DNA of 64,000 nt, from positions 1 to 64,000 of the forward strand of contig JBCCJA010000005.1 of assembly GCA_039045975.1 (NCBI GenBank), written 5' to 3'. Of this stretch, positions 1-8,318 are shown piece by piece. The position numbers were made by a program, and so were the translations under genes. Positions within the stretch are counted from its first letter, which is position 1, and each line of letters opens with the position of its first letter. Under the pieces are notes generated by a model. It was not told the DNA's origin and made no database searches. It saw only the letters and a list, made by a program, of their open reading frames with translations. This DNA is from JBCCJA01 sp039045975 (GTDB lineage: Bacteria; Planctomycetota; Planctomycetia; Planctomycetales; Planctomycetaceae).

Positions 1-81
1 GCCCCCGCCCGAACTCGGCAACGTCGTGCCCCCGCCCGAACTCGGCAACGTCGTGCCCCCGCCCGAACTCGGCAACGTCGT
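1..81. repeat. Three perfect 27-bp tandem repeats
   Basis: Three identical 27-bp units occupy 1-27, 28-54 and 55-81. They code in frame on the minus strand for TTLPSSGGG. The array touches the window edge, so the true copy number is unknown. Perfect identity suggests recent expansion or ongoing copy-number variation. Confidence 0.95.
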
Positions 82-1653
82 GCCGCCTGTCGGCGGCACG
101 ATCCCAGAACTTGTCGGCATGGCCGGCCCCGAGGAACTGCCGCCCGCAGACCCCGTCGAAGAAATACCCGAAGGCAGTCCGCTCGATGAAAATACGGGCG
201 GCGTCTGGGCGCTCGAAAAACTCGAAAGCGAAGTCACACCGGAACCCGGCGATCCGCTACCCGACACGGCGCTCGACACCGAACCGCTTGAGAGCCCGGC
301 CGACCCGACAGTCGAAGACGACGACAACGGCAAAGAAGACTCCACCGACTCCGAAACCCCTGACATCGAAGAGACCAACGAGGAGGAAGACGTCCCTGAC
401 GAGGACGAAGACGAAGAACTCGAGGAGGAGCTCGACGACGAACTGCTGCTCGACCCGGCGGGCCCGCCCGCCATTCCGCCGCCGATCTCAAACCTCTCGT
501 TGACGCCCGGGTCGGGAAACAACAAACGCGGATCGGCCGGACCTAGCTCCAACCGAAAGCGGGGCACGTGATCGAAACTGACACGGACCGAATCGACCGA
601 CCCCTCCGCCAAAAGCCCGCCGCCGCGGTCTTCCAACCGGGCGAGCGACTCCCACGGCCTGAGAAGACTCTCGCGACCCGTCGTCTCAAGAAAATATCGC
701 GTCGTCGGCGACGCATAGGTCTTAAAAAACTCGGCAGCGAACGAACCGGCGTCCTCCTCGGCCCGCACCCACGGCACGGACACCCGGATCCGACGCTCGC
801 CGTACCGGTCACGACTGACCGGATCGAAATAATTCCCTCGCCACCGGAAAAACGTCCGTCGGGTCGCCGCACCCGACAATTCATCTTCCCGATAAACGTA
901 CCCACCCGTCATTAAAATTCGATTATACAACAGGTCGAGGTCACGCGAAGCCGAAAGCCGCGTCAGGTCGCCCCCCTCGCGAAAAGTCGCCCCCACAGCC
1001 GCCGGAGCGTTCCGAAAGAAGAACCGCCCCTCCTCGTCAACGCCCCAACTCGCCCCGCCGGCCCGCACCGCCAAATCATTCAGCAACGACCGGACCGATT
1101 CTTCGCCGCGAAACTTAAAACTCCCGACCGACGCCGCAACACCCGACGTCGGCGACTCGATCAGACCGGCGTCGAACGTCACGTTCGTCGCCGGCACGAC
1201 GTACGACGCGAAAACACTCGCGATCAACGGCACGAGGCCGTCGACCGAATCATACGTCTCGTCAGCACGATCTGGATCGAACGTAAACCGGTCGACAGGC
1301 CCGTATCGATGAGGAGGCCCGTCGAGCGAAGGCGAAAATCCTCCCGGAAACACCTCGCCCAACTCCGCAACCATCCCCTGCAGACGGAACGTCACACCCG
1401 CCGGACTGTCGGCCTCGCGTGACTCGACACGCCCGAGATACCAACGCTCGCCTTCCTGCCGCTCGAAAGCGACAAAGTCCCCGATCTCGACCGCGTTACT
1501 CTCCGCGAAACCATCTTTAAGCCTCAGCGTGCCGGAACCGCAGCCGCCCTGGCGGAGTAACTCGAACTCCGCACCGGTGACGGCCCGGTCGCTCAACTCG
1601 CCCAACGGGGTGATCGCGTCGGACGCGAAATGTATGAAACGCCTCTCGAACAC
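1..1653 (-). CDS. Phage-type tail protein with serine-rich C-terminus, partial
   Basis: An open frame runs without a stop from an upstream TAA at 1672-1674 to the window edge, giving 551 codons with the 3' end missing. I place the start at GTG 1653, with AGGA about nine bases upstream. Residues 1 to about 385 look like an ordinary folded tail hub or baseplate-type protein, with motifs such as GDFVAFERQ and SVRSLLNDLAVRAGG. The rest is low complexity: a run of 19 serines (397-453), then Ser/Gly/Pro/Thr-rich sequence ending in three copies of a nine-residue TTLPSSGGG repeat. It follows the distal tail-like gene on the same strand, where virions encode hub or fibre proteins. The fold assignment is inference; the reading frame is clear. 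The antisense acidic ORF over 26-571 is a shadow of the Ser tract. Confidence 0.75.
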   Translation of the reverse strand, partial: MFERRFIHFASDAITPLGELSDRAVTGAEFELLRQGGCGSGTLRLKDGFAESNAVEIGDFVAFERQEGERWYLGRVESREADSPAGVTFRLQGMVAELGEVFPGGFSPSLDGPPHRYGPVDRFTFDPDRADETYDSVDGLVPLIASVFASYVVPATNVTFDAGLIESPTSGVAASVGSFKFRGEESVRSLLNDLAVRAGGASWGVDEEGRFFFRNAPAAVGATFREGGDLTRLSASRDLDLLYNRILMTGGYVYREDELSGAATRRTFFRWRGNYFDPVSRDRYGERRIRVSVPWVRAEEDAGSFAAEFFKTYASPTTRYFLETTGRESLLRPWESLARLEDRGGGLLAEGSVDSVRVSFDHVPRFRLELGPADPRLLFPDPGVNERFEIGGGMAGGPAGSSSSSSSSSSSSSSSSSSSGTSSSSLVSSMSGVSESVESSLPLSSSSTVGSAGLSSGSVSSAVSGSGSPGSGVTSLSSFSSAQTPPVFSSSGLPSGISSTGSAGGSSSGPAMPTSSGIVPPTGGTTLPSSGGGTTLPSSGGGTTLPSSGGG

Positions 1654-1727
1654 GACCGCGTATCCTATTTGTTAGACATCCCCGTCGTCCCGGCCGACAT
1701 CCCGAGAGTAAATCTGAAGCGGGATTA

Positions 1728-2177
1728 CTAATCACCGGGACCGGTCGTATAGAGGCGAGAGTCCTCCGCATGGATCAACAGGGAATAGGAAAACAGTCTC
1801 GCCGACGACAGATCCGCCTCCGTCCTTCCCGCCGAACATGACTTAAATTTTCGGAACGTCGACGACGTCGTGTCGTGGTAGATAAAGAATTCGAAACGTC
1901 CGTCGCCCTGCGTATCGAGACGCTCCCGCAGCTCCGCCACAGCCGAAAACATCGCCCCTTCATCGGCCAAAAGAACACCCGCCTGCGTCGCGACCTGACC
2001 CTCGACCGAAATCTCGATCCCGTCTCGCGACAGCCCCGCACGGAAGTCGCCGTCCCGGAGCGGCACTTTGAAGTCCGCAGAGTCCCAGCTGTCTTGGACG
2101 CGCAAACGCGTCACCGGCCGCGGCAGCTCGTAAAGGGCCGACCCGTCGTAAATCGCGGGACGAAACACAAACGACAT
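1728..2177 (-). CDS. Distal tail-like structural protein
   Basis: This gene codes for 149 residues. It sits between the tape-measure-like gene and the large tail protein, where siphovirus-type clusters place the distal tail (Dit) protein. Sequence features are modest: an N-terminal stretch that reads as beta strands (RPVTRLRVQDSWDSADFKVP), a central acidic helix (MFSAVAELRERLDTQ) and the strand FEFFIYHD. No catalytic motif is visible. The role is inferred from position and size; a minor tail protein of another kind is possible. Confidence 0.55.
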   Translation of the reverse strand: MSFVFRPAIYDGSALYELPRPVTRLRVQDSWDSADFKVPLRDGDFRAGLSRDGIEISVEGQVATQAGVLLADEGAMFSAVAELRERLDTQGDGRFEFFIYHDTTSSTFRKFKSCSAGRTEADLSSARLFSYSLLIHAEDSRLYTTGPGD

Positions 2178-2237
2178 CGTTCACTCCGATCGACTCAGGC
2201 AACTACAAGGCCCCCGCGACTCGCCCTAAAGAGTCTG

Positions 2238-2945
2238 CTAGCCGGCCCGCACCCTCAAACGCCCGCCGTCCGCCCGGATCTCACGCAACAGCGCCGACAA
2301 CTCGACCGGCTGCCGGACCGTGACATTGACGTCACCGATATTCGTCACGCCGCCCGAACCCGCCGTCTCGGCCCCCTCGCGTCCTGCCGGCACGGCGGCC
2401 GGCCCGGCCGCATTGAGGGCATTAAGAAAAGTCAGCCCCAGTTGCTCCGCCGCGGGACGCCGCAAAACGAACTCCCCCGCGGTCAGAAACGCCGGGACGC
2501 GGTCGACACCCGACGGCCCGGTCACCGGTCCGCCAGACGCGAACGCCCTGACCCCGACAGGAAGACCGCCCGGAAAGCCGGTCGGCCCCGGTAATCCCGG
2601 CGCCCCGCCGCCGACCGATAAACCCTGCAACCGCGCGCGAACCGCTTCAATAAGACCGAGCAAACGCGTCAACGCGGCGACGGCCGGGCCGATGTCGATC
2701 ACCACCGGGGTCCGCGCGATCGCGTTGATACGAGAGACGACCCGATCAAGCGTCACCGCAAGCGATCGTGCCGAGTCGGCTGAAGTTGACAAAGACCGTG
2801 CGAGACGAAGGAAAGACGTCTCACCGCGGGCGAGCCGATCGAACCGCAACTGCAAATCTTCAAGACGAGCGGATATCGCATCGATCTCCGATCGCAGCGG
2901 CCCGCTGTCCGCCAAGATACGTATTGTTAATGACTCGGTAAACAT
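2238..2945 (-). CDS. Short tape-measure-like tail protein
   Basis: This gene codes for 235 residues. The N-terminal third is helical and coiled-coil-like (residues about 15-75). The C-terminal part has the motif typical of tape-measure protein ends, FASGGPVTGPSGVDRVPA followed by FLTAGEFVLRRPAAEQLG, and then a glycine-rich stretch. A tape-measure protein sets tail length in long-tailed phages. At roughly 0.15 nm per residue, 235 residues would specify a tail of only about 35 nm. From memory, the tape measure of the Rhodobacter gene transfer agent is of similar size. No tail chaperone gene lies between it and the tail tube gene, where one is usual. The family call rests on the C-terminal motif and on gene order. 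Confidence 0.65.
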   Translation of the reverse strand: MFTESLTIRILADSGPLRSEIDAISARLEDLQLRFDRLARGETSFLRLARSLSTSADSARSLAVTLDRVVSRINAIARTPVVIDIGPAVAALTRLLGLIEAVRARLQGLSVGGGAPGLPGPTGFPGGLPVGVRAFASGGPVTGPSGVDRVPAFLTAGEFVLRRPAAEQLGLTFLNALNAAGPAAVPAGREGAETAGSGGVTNIGDVNVTVRQPVELSALLREIRADGGRLRVRAG

Positions 2946-3031
2946 CGCATCTCTAATGAATCGAGGCTAATCAGGCTGCTATGTGGCCGTAGCGTTTTCC
3001 GGCGGGTCTTCGGTTATGCTCCGACAAACGA

Positions 3032-3064
3032 AAGCCGCACATGGCTTACTTTAAGAAGCGGCTT
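3032..3064 (-). terminator. Hairpin between tail tube and tape-measure genes
   Basis: AAGCCGC (3032-3038) pairs perfectly with GCGGCTT (3058-3064) across a 19-base loop, immediately 3' of the tail tube stop. On the minus strand it is followed by TTCGTTTG, a poor T tract. It could attenuate transcription or set tail tube dosage. Weak call. Confidence 0.3.
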
Positions 3065-3070
3065 CGCGTT

Positions 3071-3577
3071 CTAAATCCGTGACACCGCCGGCGCGACCTC
3101 GAAGTCACGCCCGGTAAACGAAATCGTGTTCGCCTCGTCGGACTCCGCAAGCGTCAATTGCTCACGATACACTTTCGCAAAAACAATCGACTCGGACGCG
3201 ACGCCGCCCGGGTCGGTTACGCGAAACTCCATCCGCAACGTCTGCTGTTCTCCCGCCGAACTGGTGCTCACCACACCCGCCGCGCCGTCGAACATTAGAA
3301 ACTCATAGAGTTGTAACGGGTCTGCCGGATCAGCCGCCTTGCCGATCAACTGCGTCCACCGCGCCGTGAACGACAGTGACACCGACTCTTCATCCCCGGG
3401 ACGCGTATGACCCGACGCGATCGAACCGCGGTCTTTGACCTCGATCGTTGACGTCCGTTGCGTCCAACTGAGATCCCCGGCGTCGAGCACAACCGTGAGC
3501 GACTGCGGACTCACAGAGCCGTCACTCAATATTAATTCGCCGTCTCGTAAATTCCGGACGATTGGAGTCACCGCCAT
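3071..3577 (-). CDS. Tail tube-like protein
   Basis: This gene codes for 168 residues. The sequence is rich in beta strands (LTVVLDAGDLSWTQRTSTIEV, RMEFRVTDPGG, SIVFAKVYREQL) and has no transmembrane or catalytic motif. Its size and its place between the tail terminator-like and tape-measure genes match the major tail or tail tube protein of long-tailed particles. Tube proteins usually need strong expression; the hairpin just downstream may help give differential dosage. The function is inferred from order and composition, not from a recognised signature. Confidence 0.5.
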   Translation of the reverse strand: MAVTPIVRNLRDGELILSDGSVSPQSLTVVLDAGDLSWTQRTSTIEVKDRGSIASGHTRPGDEESVSLSFTARWTQLIGKAADPADPLQLYEFLMFDGAAGVVSTSSAGEQQTLRMEFRVTDPGGVASESIVFAKVYREQLTLAESDEANTISFTGRDFEVAPAVSRI

Positions 3578-3777
3578 GTCTGCACGCCCCGAAGCGTTCG
3601 CGGAACAAAGTCAGGCCACACGCGACGCGGGCCTATATTGATTATCTTGATTACAGAATTTCTGCCTGATTCGTAGCACGGTCGCCGGCTCGCGGACCGT
3701 CGATTTGCAAGGTTCGCGCCGTCATCCACGGCCACGAGTCCGCACGAAATGCTGTAGCTCACGGCCCGCCGGGCCCG
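3578..3777. other. Gap in tail cluster without a convincing gene
   Basis: About 200 bases separate the tail terminator-like and tail tube genes. A 64-codon minus-strand frame beginning at a GTG (3762) crosses it, but its codon choice (ATA, AAT, TTG, many Cys and Arg) is unlike its neighbours. A tRNA cloverleaf was looked for and not found. The region is more AT-rich around 3640-3670 and may hold the tail tube promoter. Confidence 0.4.
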
Positions 3778-4230
3778 TCATAGACCCGCGATCGGTTGCG
3801 CCGTCCCGCGCCATATCAGACTGCACTGCGACAACTCCTGACGCACCGCCGTCGAACGCGTCAGATCACGCAACGTCGCCTCGCCCAGCCGCACGTATCC
3901 GATCACCGGACGGCCCGACAGGTCATAATCGGGCACTGCCACCGTCCGCCCGTCAAAGGCGGCCTTCGCCGTATCGGCGATCTCGCGGGCACGGTAAGCG
4001 TCTTCACCCGCCTTCGCGAAAACGTTCGCGATCACCGTCACGGCGTCGAAACGTCCGGACGGACGGCCCGCCCGTCCCGTATAAAGTTCGACATCGAGTT
4101 CGGCCCACTCGGACGACGCGTCACCGTCAAGACGTCGCCCGGGCGTCACGACGTCGACACCCGCCCCCAACTCTTCCTTCCATTCCGACGCGATCGCCGC
4201 CGTCACCATTTCCAGGCCGAACACCGCCAC
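3778..4230 (-). CDS. Tail terminator / head-tail completion-like protein
   Basis: This gene codes for 150 residues. It starts MAVFGLEMVTAAIASEW and has an amphipathic helical N-terminus, then strands (AELDVELYTGR, FDAVTVIANVFA) and a long helix (AYRAREIADTAKAAFDG). This layout and length resemble tail terminator proteins, which cap the tail tube, and it sits directly after the gp10-like gene as in many siphovirus and GTA clusters. No motif is unique to the family, so confidence is moderate. Confidence 0.5.
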   Translation of the reverse strand: MAVFGLEMVTAAIASEWKEELGAGVDVVTPGRRLDGDASSEWAELDVELYTGRAGRPSGRFDAVTVIANVFAKAGEDAYRAREIADTAKAAFDGRTVAVPDYDLSGRPVIGYVRLGEATLRDLTRSTAVRQELSQCSLIWRGTAQPIAGL

Positions 4231-4290
4231 TCCCCTAAAATGAGTCGATCCAACCTCAGCCTGAACCCCGTCAACACAACCGCGATCGAC

Positions 4291-4782
4291 TTAAGACTCC
4301 GCGACGGCGGCCGCGAGATGTCCCGGCAGCCGCGGGCCGAGCGACGCGACCGACTCCGCCGCCATCCGACGCGGTTCGATCTCGCGTGTCCCTCGCTCTA
4401 AATAAACGGCATAGTCGACCGAATTCGTCGCCGCCCGTTCCGACCCGTCGCCCGCATCCTCACGCGATACCGACGCCTCCGACCGGCCACGGCGTATCTC
4501 GCCACCTTCGGGATCCGGCCCCTCCCAACCCGAGGGCGCGACCCCGCCCAAACGCTCCAGCGCCGTCACCCACGCCGCCCGTAAACGGGCCGTATCGACC
4601 GGCGTCCGCCGCAACGCACCTTCGACGGCATCACGGATCACTCGGTCCGCGAACGACACACGTGCCTGCATCACCCGGACCCGCAAACGTTCATTCAATT
4701 CACGCGCCGATCTCGCCGGGGGACGAAGCCCTGGATCCGAATTGAGAATCATCGCCGCACTCCCGAACGAGGCCTCAAGCAA
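4291..4782 (-). CDS. HK97 gp10-like minor tail / head-tail protein
   Basis: This gene codes for 163 residues. It shows the features I associate with gp10-like proteins: a helical N-terminal half containing DAVEGALRRTPVDTARLRAAW, then DYAVYLERGTRE followed by a short C-terminal helix. In this family the PVDTGRLR-like motif and a YA-x-x-x-E-x-G-T motif recur. The protein acts at the head-tail junction or tail completion. Its start overlaps the end of the preceding gene by eight bases, indicating one transcript. Confidence 0.65.
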   Translation of the reverse strand: MLEASFGSAAMILNSDPGLRPPARSARELNERLRVRVMQARVSFADRVIRDAVEGALRRTPVDTARLRAAWVTALERLGGVAPSGWEGPDPEGGEIRRGRSEASVSREDAGDGSERAATNSVDYAVYLERGTREIEPRRMAAESVASLGPRLPGHLAAAVAES

Positions 4783-5128
4783 CTCTCAGCGAAAGTTCGG
4801 TCAAAACCCCGTCGGCACCGCCGACGACGTCGGAGACTTCATAAACCACGCCGCCGCGAACAACCCGCGCCAAAGGGGGAGCGTAGCCGGACGGGACAAC
4901 CTCCGTCCTCACGACAGCCTCCGCATCACGCCGGTGATGCGTCCGCGACGCTTCCGGTGTCGCAGACCGCACCTCCTCGGCAAAAATCGCCACGGCCGAA
5001 CTGTCGACCGACGACTCCGCGACCGCACCGGTCGCCTCGTCGACGGCCCGCGTCACCGTTCTTAATAAAATCGGCTCGCCCCAGTCTCGGAACGCGACGT
5101 CGATGTCATCTGTGATCTCGGGAACCAT
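4775..5128 (-). CDS. Head-tail connector-like protein
   Basis: This gene codes for 117 residues when started at ATG 5128, which has GAGGG a few bases upstream. The longer frame to 5239 would run back into the neighbouring gene. The protein is strand-rich (PILLRTVTRAVDEATGAV, GVVYEVSDVVGGADGVLTELSLRV), with the look of a head-completion or joining protein that precedes a gp10-like protein. Inference from order and fold impression only. Confidence 0.45.
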   Translation of the reverse strand: MVPEITDDIDVAFRDWGEPILLRTVTRAVDEATGAVAESSVDSSAVAIFAEEVRSATPEASRTHHRRDAEAVVRTEVVPSGYAPPLARVVRGGVVYEVSDVVGGADGVLTELSLRVA

Positions 5129-5129
5129 G

Positions 5130-5402
5130 TCAGCCCTCACGCACGTCCGTCGGACCGCCGGTCGGAGCCGGATCACCGGCAAAGACACGCTCGACCATAA
5201 AACTGGCGACGGCCCCGGATACAAAGACCGCCGCCGCAAGCACCGCCGCCCAAGAATGCAAACGCCGCTCGACGACCCTCAACCGTCGCTCGTGATCGGC
5301 CCCGATCTCGGTCAACGTCGACAGCGTCACCCGCAGCCCCTCCAGCGTCACCCGGATCCGCTGCAGCTCCTCGAGCAAAATGTCATGATCCCGCTCGGCC
5401 AT
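5130..5402 (-). CDS. Small coiled-coil membrane protein, XhlA-like
   Basis: This gene codes for about 90 residues. An N-terminal coiled coil (residues 4-48, HDILLEELQRIRVTLEGLR) is followed by one membrane span (SWAAVLAAAVFVSGAVASFM) and a short polar tail. This plan matches the small haemolysin/XhlA class that accompanies holins, as well as some phage membrane anchors. It overlaps the upstream stop codon (TGATG at 5400-5404), so it is translationally coupled. It is the only membrane gene in the virion cluster and so the only lysis candidate there. The function is unproven. Confidence 0.45.
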   Translation of the reverse strand: MAERDHDILLEELQRIRVTLEGLRVTLSTLTEIGADHERRLRVVERRLHSWAAVLAAAVFVSGAVASFMVERVFAGDPAPTGGPTDVREG

Positions 5403-5698
5403 CACCGGGTCCGCCTCGCGCTTTCCTCGAATTCAGCCCGCGAGCACGCCTCCGCGGGTAACGCACGCAGCAAGTCTTCGTAGTGCTTTCTCGCCGCCAG
5501 CAAGGCCGACAGGTTCGCCGCCCGGTCGCCACCGCGTCCCGCCGCTCCCGGCACGTTGTATTTAAGCGCGGCGAGCTTGCCGTCACGCACTAAGTTCGCA
5601 ATGTCCAGATCGATCTGATTCAGAATCGCTTTAACCTGGACCTCGCCCAGGTCATCGCCCGCGAGCCCGTCCAGACCTGATAAATCTGCCATCGTCAC
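5402..5698 (-). CDS. Small virion-cluster protein, unknown role
   Basis: This gene codes for about 98 residues and is helical and charged (EVQVKAILNQIDLDIANLV, NLSALLAARKHYEDLLRAL). It starts at GTG 5698 (overlapping the previous stop as GTGA) or at ATG 5692. The second helix, with LLAARKHYEDLLRALP, resembles small head-tail adaptor or terminase-associated helical proteins, but I cannot name a family. Position between capsid and gp10-like genes supports a connector role. Confidence 0.4.
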   Translation of the reverse strand: MTMADLSGLDGLAGDDLGEVQVKAILNQIDLDIANLVRDGKLAALKYNVPGAAGRGGDRAANLSALLAARKHYEDLLRALPAEACSRAEFEESARRTR

Positions 5699-5877
5699 CT
5701 CCCGGTCGGACGGGTGGACGGGACCGACGACAGCCCCGACTCCGCAGCCCTCAAAGTCTCATACGCGAGCAGCCGTACCTGCGACGTATAGTCCAGATCA
5801 CGGAACCAAGACTCGCAGCGGCCGAACCGCTCGCACGCCCGCAGCACGAAGTAATCCCACGTCCGCGGGCCACTCAC
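5695..5877 (-). CDS. Small coupled protein, tail-chaperone-like
   Basis: This gene codes for 60 residues from GTG 5877, whose GTGA overlaps the stop of the preceding gene. The core reads FVLRACERFGRCESWFRDLDY followed by an acidic helix. Short proteins of this look are often the second half of a tail-assembly chaperone pair. Here the pair would lie next to the capsid gene instead of before the tape measure. A frame extending further upstream (to 5967) exists but would overlap the neighbour and read as arginine-rich shadow sequence. Confidence 0.4.
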   Translation of the reverse strand: MSGPRTWDYFVLRACERFGRCESWFRDLDYTSQVRLLAYETLRAAESGLSSVPSTRPTGR

Positions 5878-6410
5878 GTCGGCGGCCCCGCCGCCGACGA
5901 GAAATCCGCCCGCGCCCGCGTCACGTCGCCGTCGATCAGGTTGCTCAACCGCGCGACTTCGTCGCACAGCAGCACCAGGTCACCCGCCGCGAAGCCGGCC
6001 GCTTCTAACTCTTCGAATAATTGATCGGCATAGCCGACCCACGCCTCGCCGCCGTCGTCCGTATCAGGTCGAGAGGCTTCAAAAGACACCGCCGCGTCGC
6101 CACGGAGCGCCTCATCGACGACGAGCACCGCCACGCGGCGGTGATACGTCTCGACCTCCGCCGCATACGCCGCGTCGTCGCGGTCAGCCGTCATCACCGC
6201 CAAACCCGCCTCGTCGCGCACCGGCTTGCCCGACGAGTCTCGGGCCACCCGCACCGGCGGACGGGGCGGGATCAAACCCCGCCGCCGCAGCCGACCGTGA
6301 AAGCCGAGAGGCAACGGCGAAAGTGTCAACGCCACCGAAGAGCCGTCGGCACGGGGCAACGAAATCGCCCGCGTACCGACGCCCGTCAGCTTCTGTCCTC
6401 GGACTTTCAT
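5874..6410 (-). CDS. Virion-cluster protein downstream of capsid, possible tail-assembly chaperone
   Basis: This gene codes for 178 residues. The N-terminal region has two strands and a basic proline-rich loop (FHGRLRRRGLIPPRPPVRVA). The middle is a helix of the type DDAAYAAEVETYHRRVAVLV, and the C-terminus is acidic and helical. The middle helix pattern recalls tail-assembly chaperones, and the coupled 60-residue gene after it strengthens that idea. No frameshift signal is obvious at the junction; the coupling is by GTGA overlap. Function is tentative. Confidence 0.4.
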   Translation of the reverse strand: MKVRGQKLTGVGTRAISLPRADGSSVALTLSPLPLGFHGRLRRRGLIPPRPPVRVARDSSGKPVRDEAGLAVMTADRDDAAYAAEVETYHRRVAVLVVDEALRGDAAVSFEASRPDTDDGGEAWVGYADQLFEELEAAGFAAGDLVLLCDEVARLSNLIDGDVTRARADFSSAAGPPT

Positions 6411-6455
6411 CGCCTCACCCCGATCACGTCCTTAAGAAGCCCCCGCACCGTCCGA

Positions 6456-7649
6456 TCAGGCCGCCCCGTCGACCTTCGTCACGAACGCCGTGTCGACCGC
6501 GCTGATCCCGCCGTAGTAACGGACCTTCACCCGCAGGACGACGTCCCGCTCGAACGCAGCGTTCGATTCCGCGTTCTGCAAAAACGTCTGCACGGGCCAG
6601 ATTTCGGTCCACACGAACTGCCGCGGGAAATCGCCGACGTACCAGTCCTGTCGGCCGGCGACCCCGGCCTCATCGAGGAACGGGCTCGACAGCACCTCCA
6701 GCATCCCGCCCACCGGATTCGCCAGCGTCGTCTGCCCGTCCGCGTTCGTCAGCGTCACCTCCGACGCCGCCGCGATCGCCCGTGCCGTCCCACGCAACGA
6801 CTCCGGCACCAGCAGCTGTCGCGCGGGATTGACGATCGGACGCGGCGTCCCGTCGACCCGGTCGTCGAGCACTTCCGTCGCCCGGTACGTCATCGCCGTA
6901 TCGACGTCGGTCCAATCGACCAACGGCACGGCCTGATTAAAGTCGGCCGACGTCGTGTTCCCGGCACCGATATAGTTCCGATGCGATCCATCGGTCCGAT
7001 ACAGCGATTCACCAACGCCCGACGGACGATAAACGAACGCACCGCCTCCCGCATCGGCATCCGTCACCCCCCGCAGGATCGTCCGCTCCCGCTCCTGGCG
7101 TAGATAATAACCGAGCTGTGACGCCCGCCTATTAATCTCGCCCGATTGGTCGAGGCCGATCAGCTCCTCATTGACCGATAAGATCCGGCCCCGCTTCGAC
7201 TCGTCCGTCGTCACGTACTTCGCGGCGAAGTTCGACTCTTCGTACGGATGGCCTTCGGCCACTTCCGTCGGCCCGGCCAACGCCGTCACGCCGCTCAACC
7301 GCGTCTTCGACGACGTCGTCGGCAGGACCGTCACCAGTCGATCGCCGACGAACCCGGCCTCACTCTCGTAACCCTCGATCACTTTCCGGCCGAGGAGTTC
7401 CCCCGTCAGCGTCTTGAACAACGACGAACTCACCCCGGGGTTCGATTCACGGAGCGTCTCGACGCCTTCCGGCCCGCCGACCGCGTTCAACCGCCGCAAC
7501 TCCGGCAGCACCCCACAAGCCTCCGCCAGCTCGCGATAGCTGAAGTCCTCGACCGTTAAGGTCTTCTCATTAAGCAGCTTACACACCCGCCGGTAGAAGC
7601 CCTCGGCCCCCAGTCCGTCGATCAGCGATTTCAAATTCTGTCCGTGCAT
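6456..7649 (-). CDS. Major capsid protein-like
   Basis: This gene codes for 397 residues. It follows the protease and decoration genes. The N-terminal region is helical (FYRRVCKLLNEKTLTVEDFSY), with an acidic and basic linker that in HK97-fold shells forms the N-arm and E-loop. The C-terminal half is strand-rich, with NPARQLLVPESLRGTARAI and the final beta strand region RDVVLRVKVRYYGGISAVD, typical of P-domain ends. Length, order and the conserved-looking C-terminus support capsid identity. There is no recognisable N-terminal scaffold, consistent with the scaffold lying in the protease gene. Confidence 0.7.
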   Translation of the reverse strand: MHGQNLKSLIDGLGAEGFYRRVCKLLNEKTLTVEDFSYRELAEACGVLPELRRLNAVGGPEGVETLRESNPGVSSSLFKTLTGELLGRKVIEGYESEAGFVGDRLVTVLPTTSSKTRLSGVTALAGPTEVAEGHPYEESNFAAKYVTTDESKRGRILSVNEELIGLDQSGEINRRASQLGYYLRQERERTILRGVTDADAGGGAFVYRPSGVGESLYRTDGSHRNYIGAGNTTSADFNQAVPLVDWTDVDTAMTYRATEVLDDRVDGTPRPIVNPARQLLVPESLRGTARAIAAASEVTLTNADGQTTLANPVGGMLEVLSSPFLDEAGVAGRQDWYVGDFPRQFVWTEIWPVQTFLQNAESNAAFERDVVLRVKVRYYGGISAVDTAFVTKVDGAA

Positions 7650-7729
7650 GTCCGGCTCCAGTGATTAAAGGACGACGACCGAGTCGCCGTGAATTCGTCG
7701 GAAAACGTCTCGATCGCCTCGCCGCGTGA

Positions 7730-8209
7730 TCACCCGACCGCCGCGTTCACATTCGACGACCCGGGATGGAACGCACTCGCGAACTGCACCCGCAGCTTCG
7801 TCGAGCCGCCCGGCACCGCCTCGGCCGACACCCCGACCGCCGACGTCGCACCCGCCGCACTCAGCGACGCCGACGCCAACGTCGAAGAACCGCCGTCGGC
7901 CGGACCCAGCGTCGCGCCGACCGCGTAAGCGGCCGACGTCACGTCGAACTCGTAGACCGACGTCGGGCTCACATCGACCGAAACGTCTTCGGTGTCACCG
8001 TCCGCCGACGGGGAATGTGCCACGCCCAAGAAAGCCGCCGCGAACCCGCCCTGCGTCGTCGCTAAATCAGTGTCCCACGGGAAGTCGCCCGCTGGCTTCG
8101 CCGCACCGACGTCGAGATAAATTAAGTCTCCCTGGCCGATCACGGTCGCCGCCCCGACCGGCACCCGCCGCAACTGCACCTGTCCCGACCGAAATCTGAG
8201 TTTCGTCAC
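7730..8209 (-). CDS. Capsid decoration / DUF2190-like protein
   Basis: This gene codes for 159 residues, small and beta-rich, beginning MTKLRFRSGQVQLRRVPVG. The repeated short strands and turns (VIGQGDLIYLDVGAAKPAG, SVYEFDVTSAAYAVGATLG) are like the small trimeric decoration proteins that sit between protease and capsid genes. The stretch on setting a state as constant with time (GDLIYLD, AYAVGATLG) is the DUF2190-type pattern. It follows the protease gene at about 110 bases. Confidence 0.55.
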   Translation of the reverse strand: MTKLRFRSGQVQLRRVPVGAATVIGQGDLIYLDVGAAKPAGDFPWDTDLATTQGGFAAAFLGVAHSPSADGDTEDVSVDVSPTSVYEFDVTSAAYAVGATLGPADGGSSTLASASLSAAGATSAVGVSAEAVPGGSTKLRVQFASAFHPGSSNVNAAVG

Positions 8210-8318
8210 GTCAACCCCCTCTATTTAGAAATTCGACCGGCCACCACGACCAGCACTTCCTCACGCAACGCACGTCGGCCCGGTGACCCCCCGGTGCCGC
8301 GACATACTGCCAGACCGG

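Noticed and set aside
26..571. Plus-strand 181-residue acidic ORF (Glu/Asp-rich)
   Set aside because: It is the antisense reading of the serine-rich tract of the minus-strand tail protein; the acidic run is just the complement of serine codons.
3568..3762. 64-codon minus-strand frame before the tail tube gene
   Set aside because: Codon use unlike its neighbours and no recognisable motif; a tRNA was also looked for there and not found.
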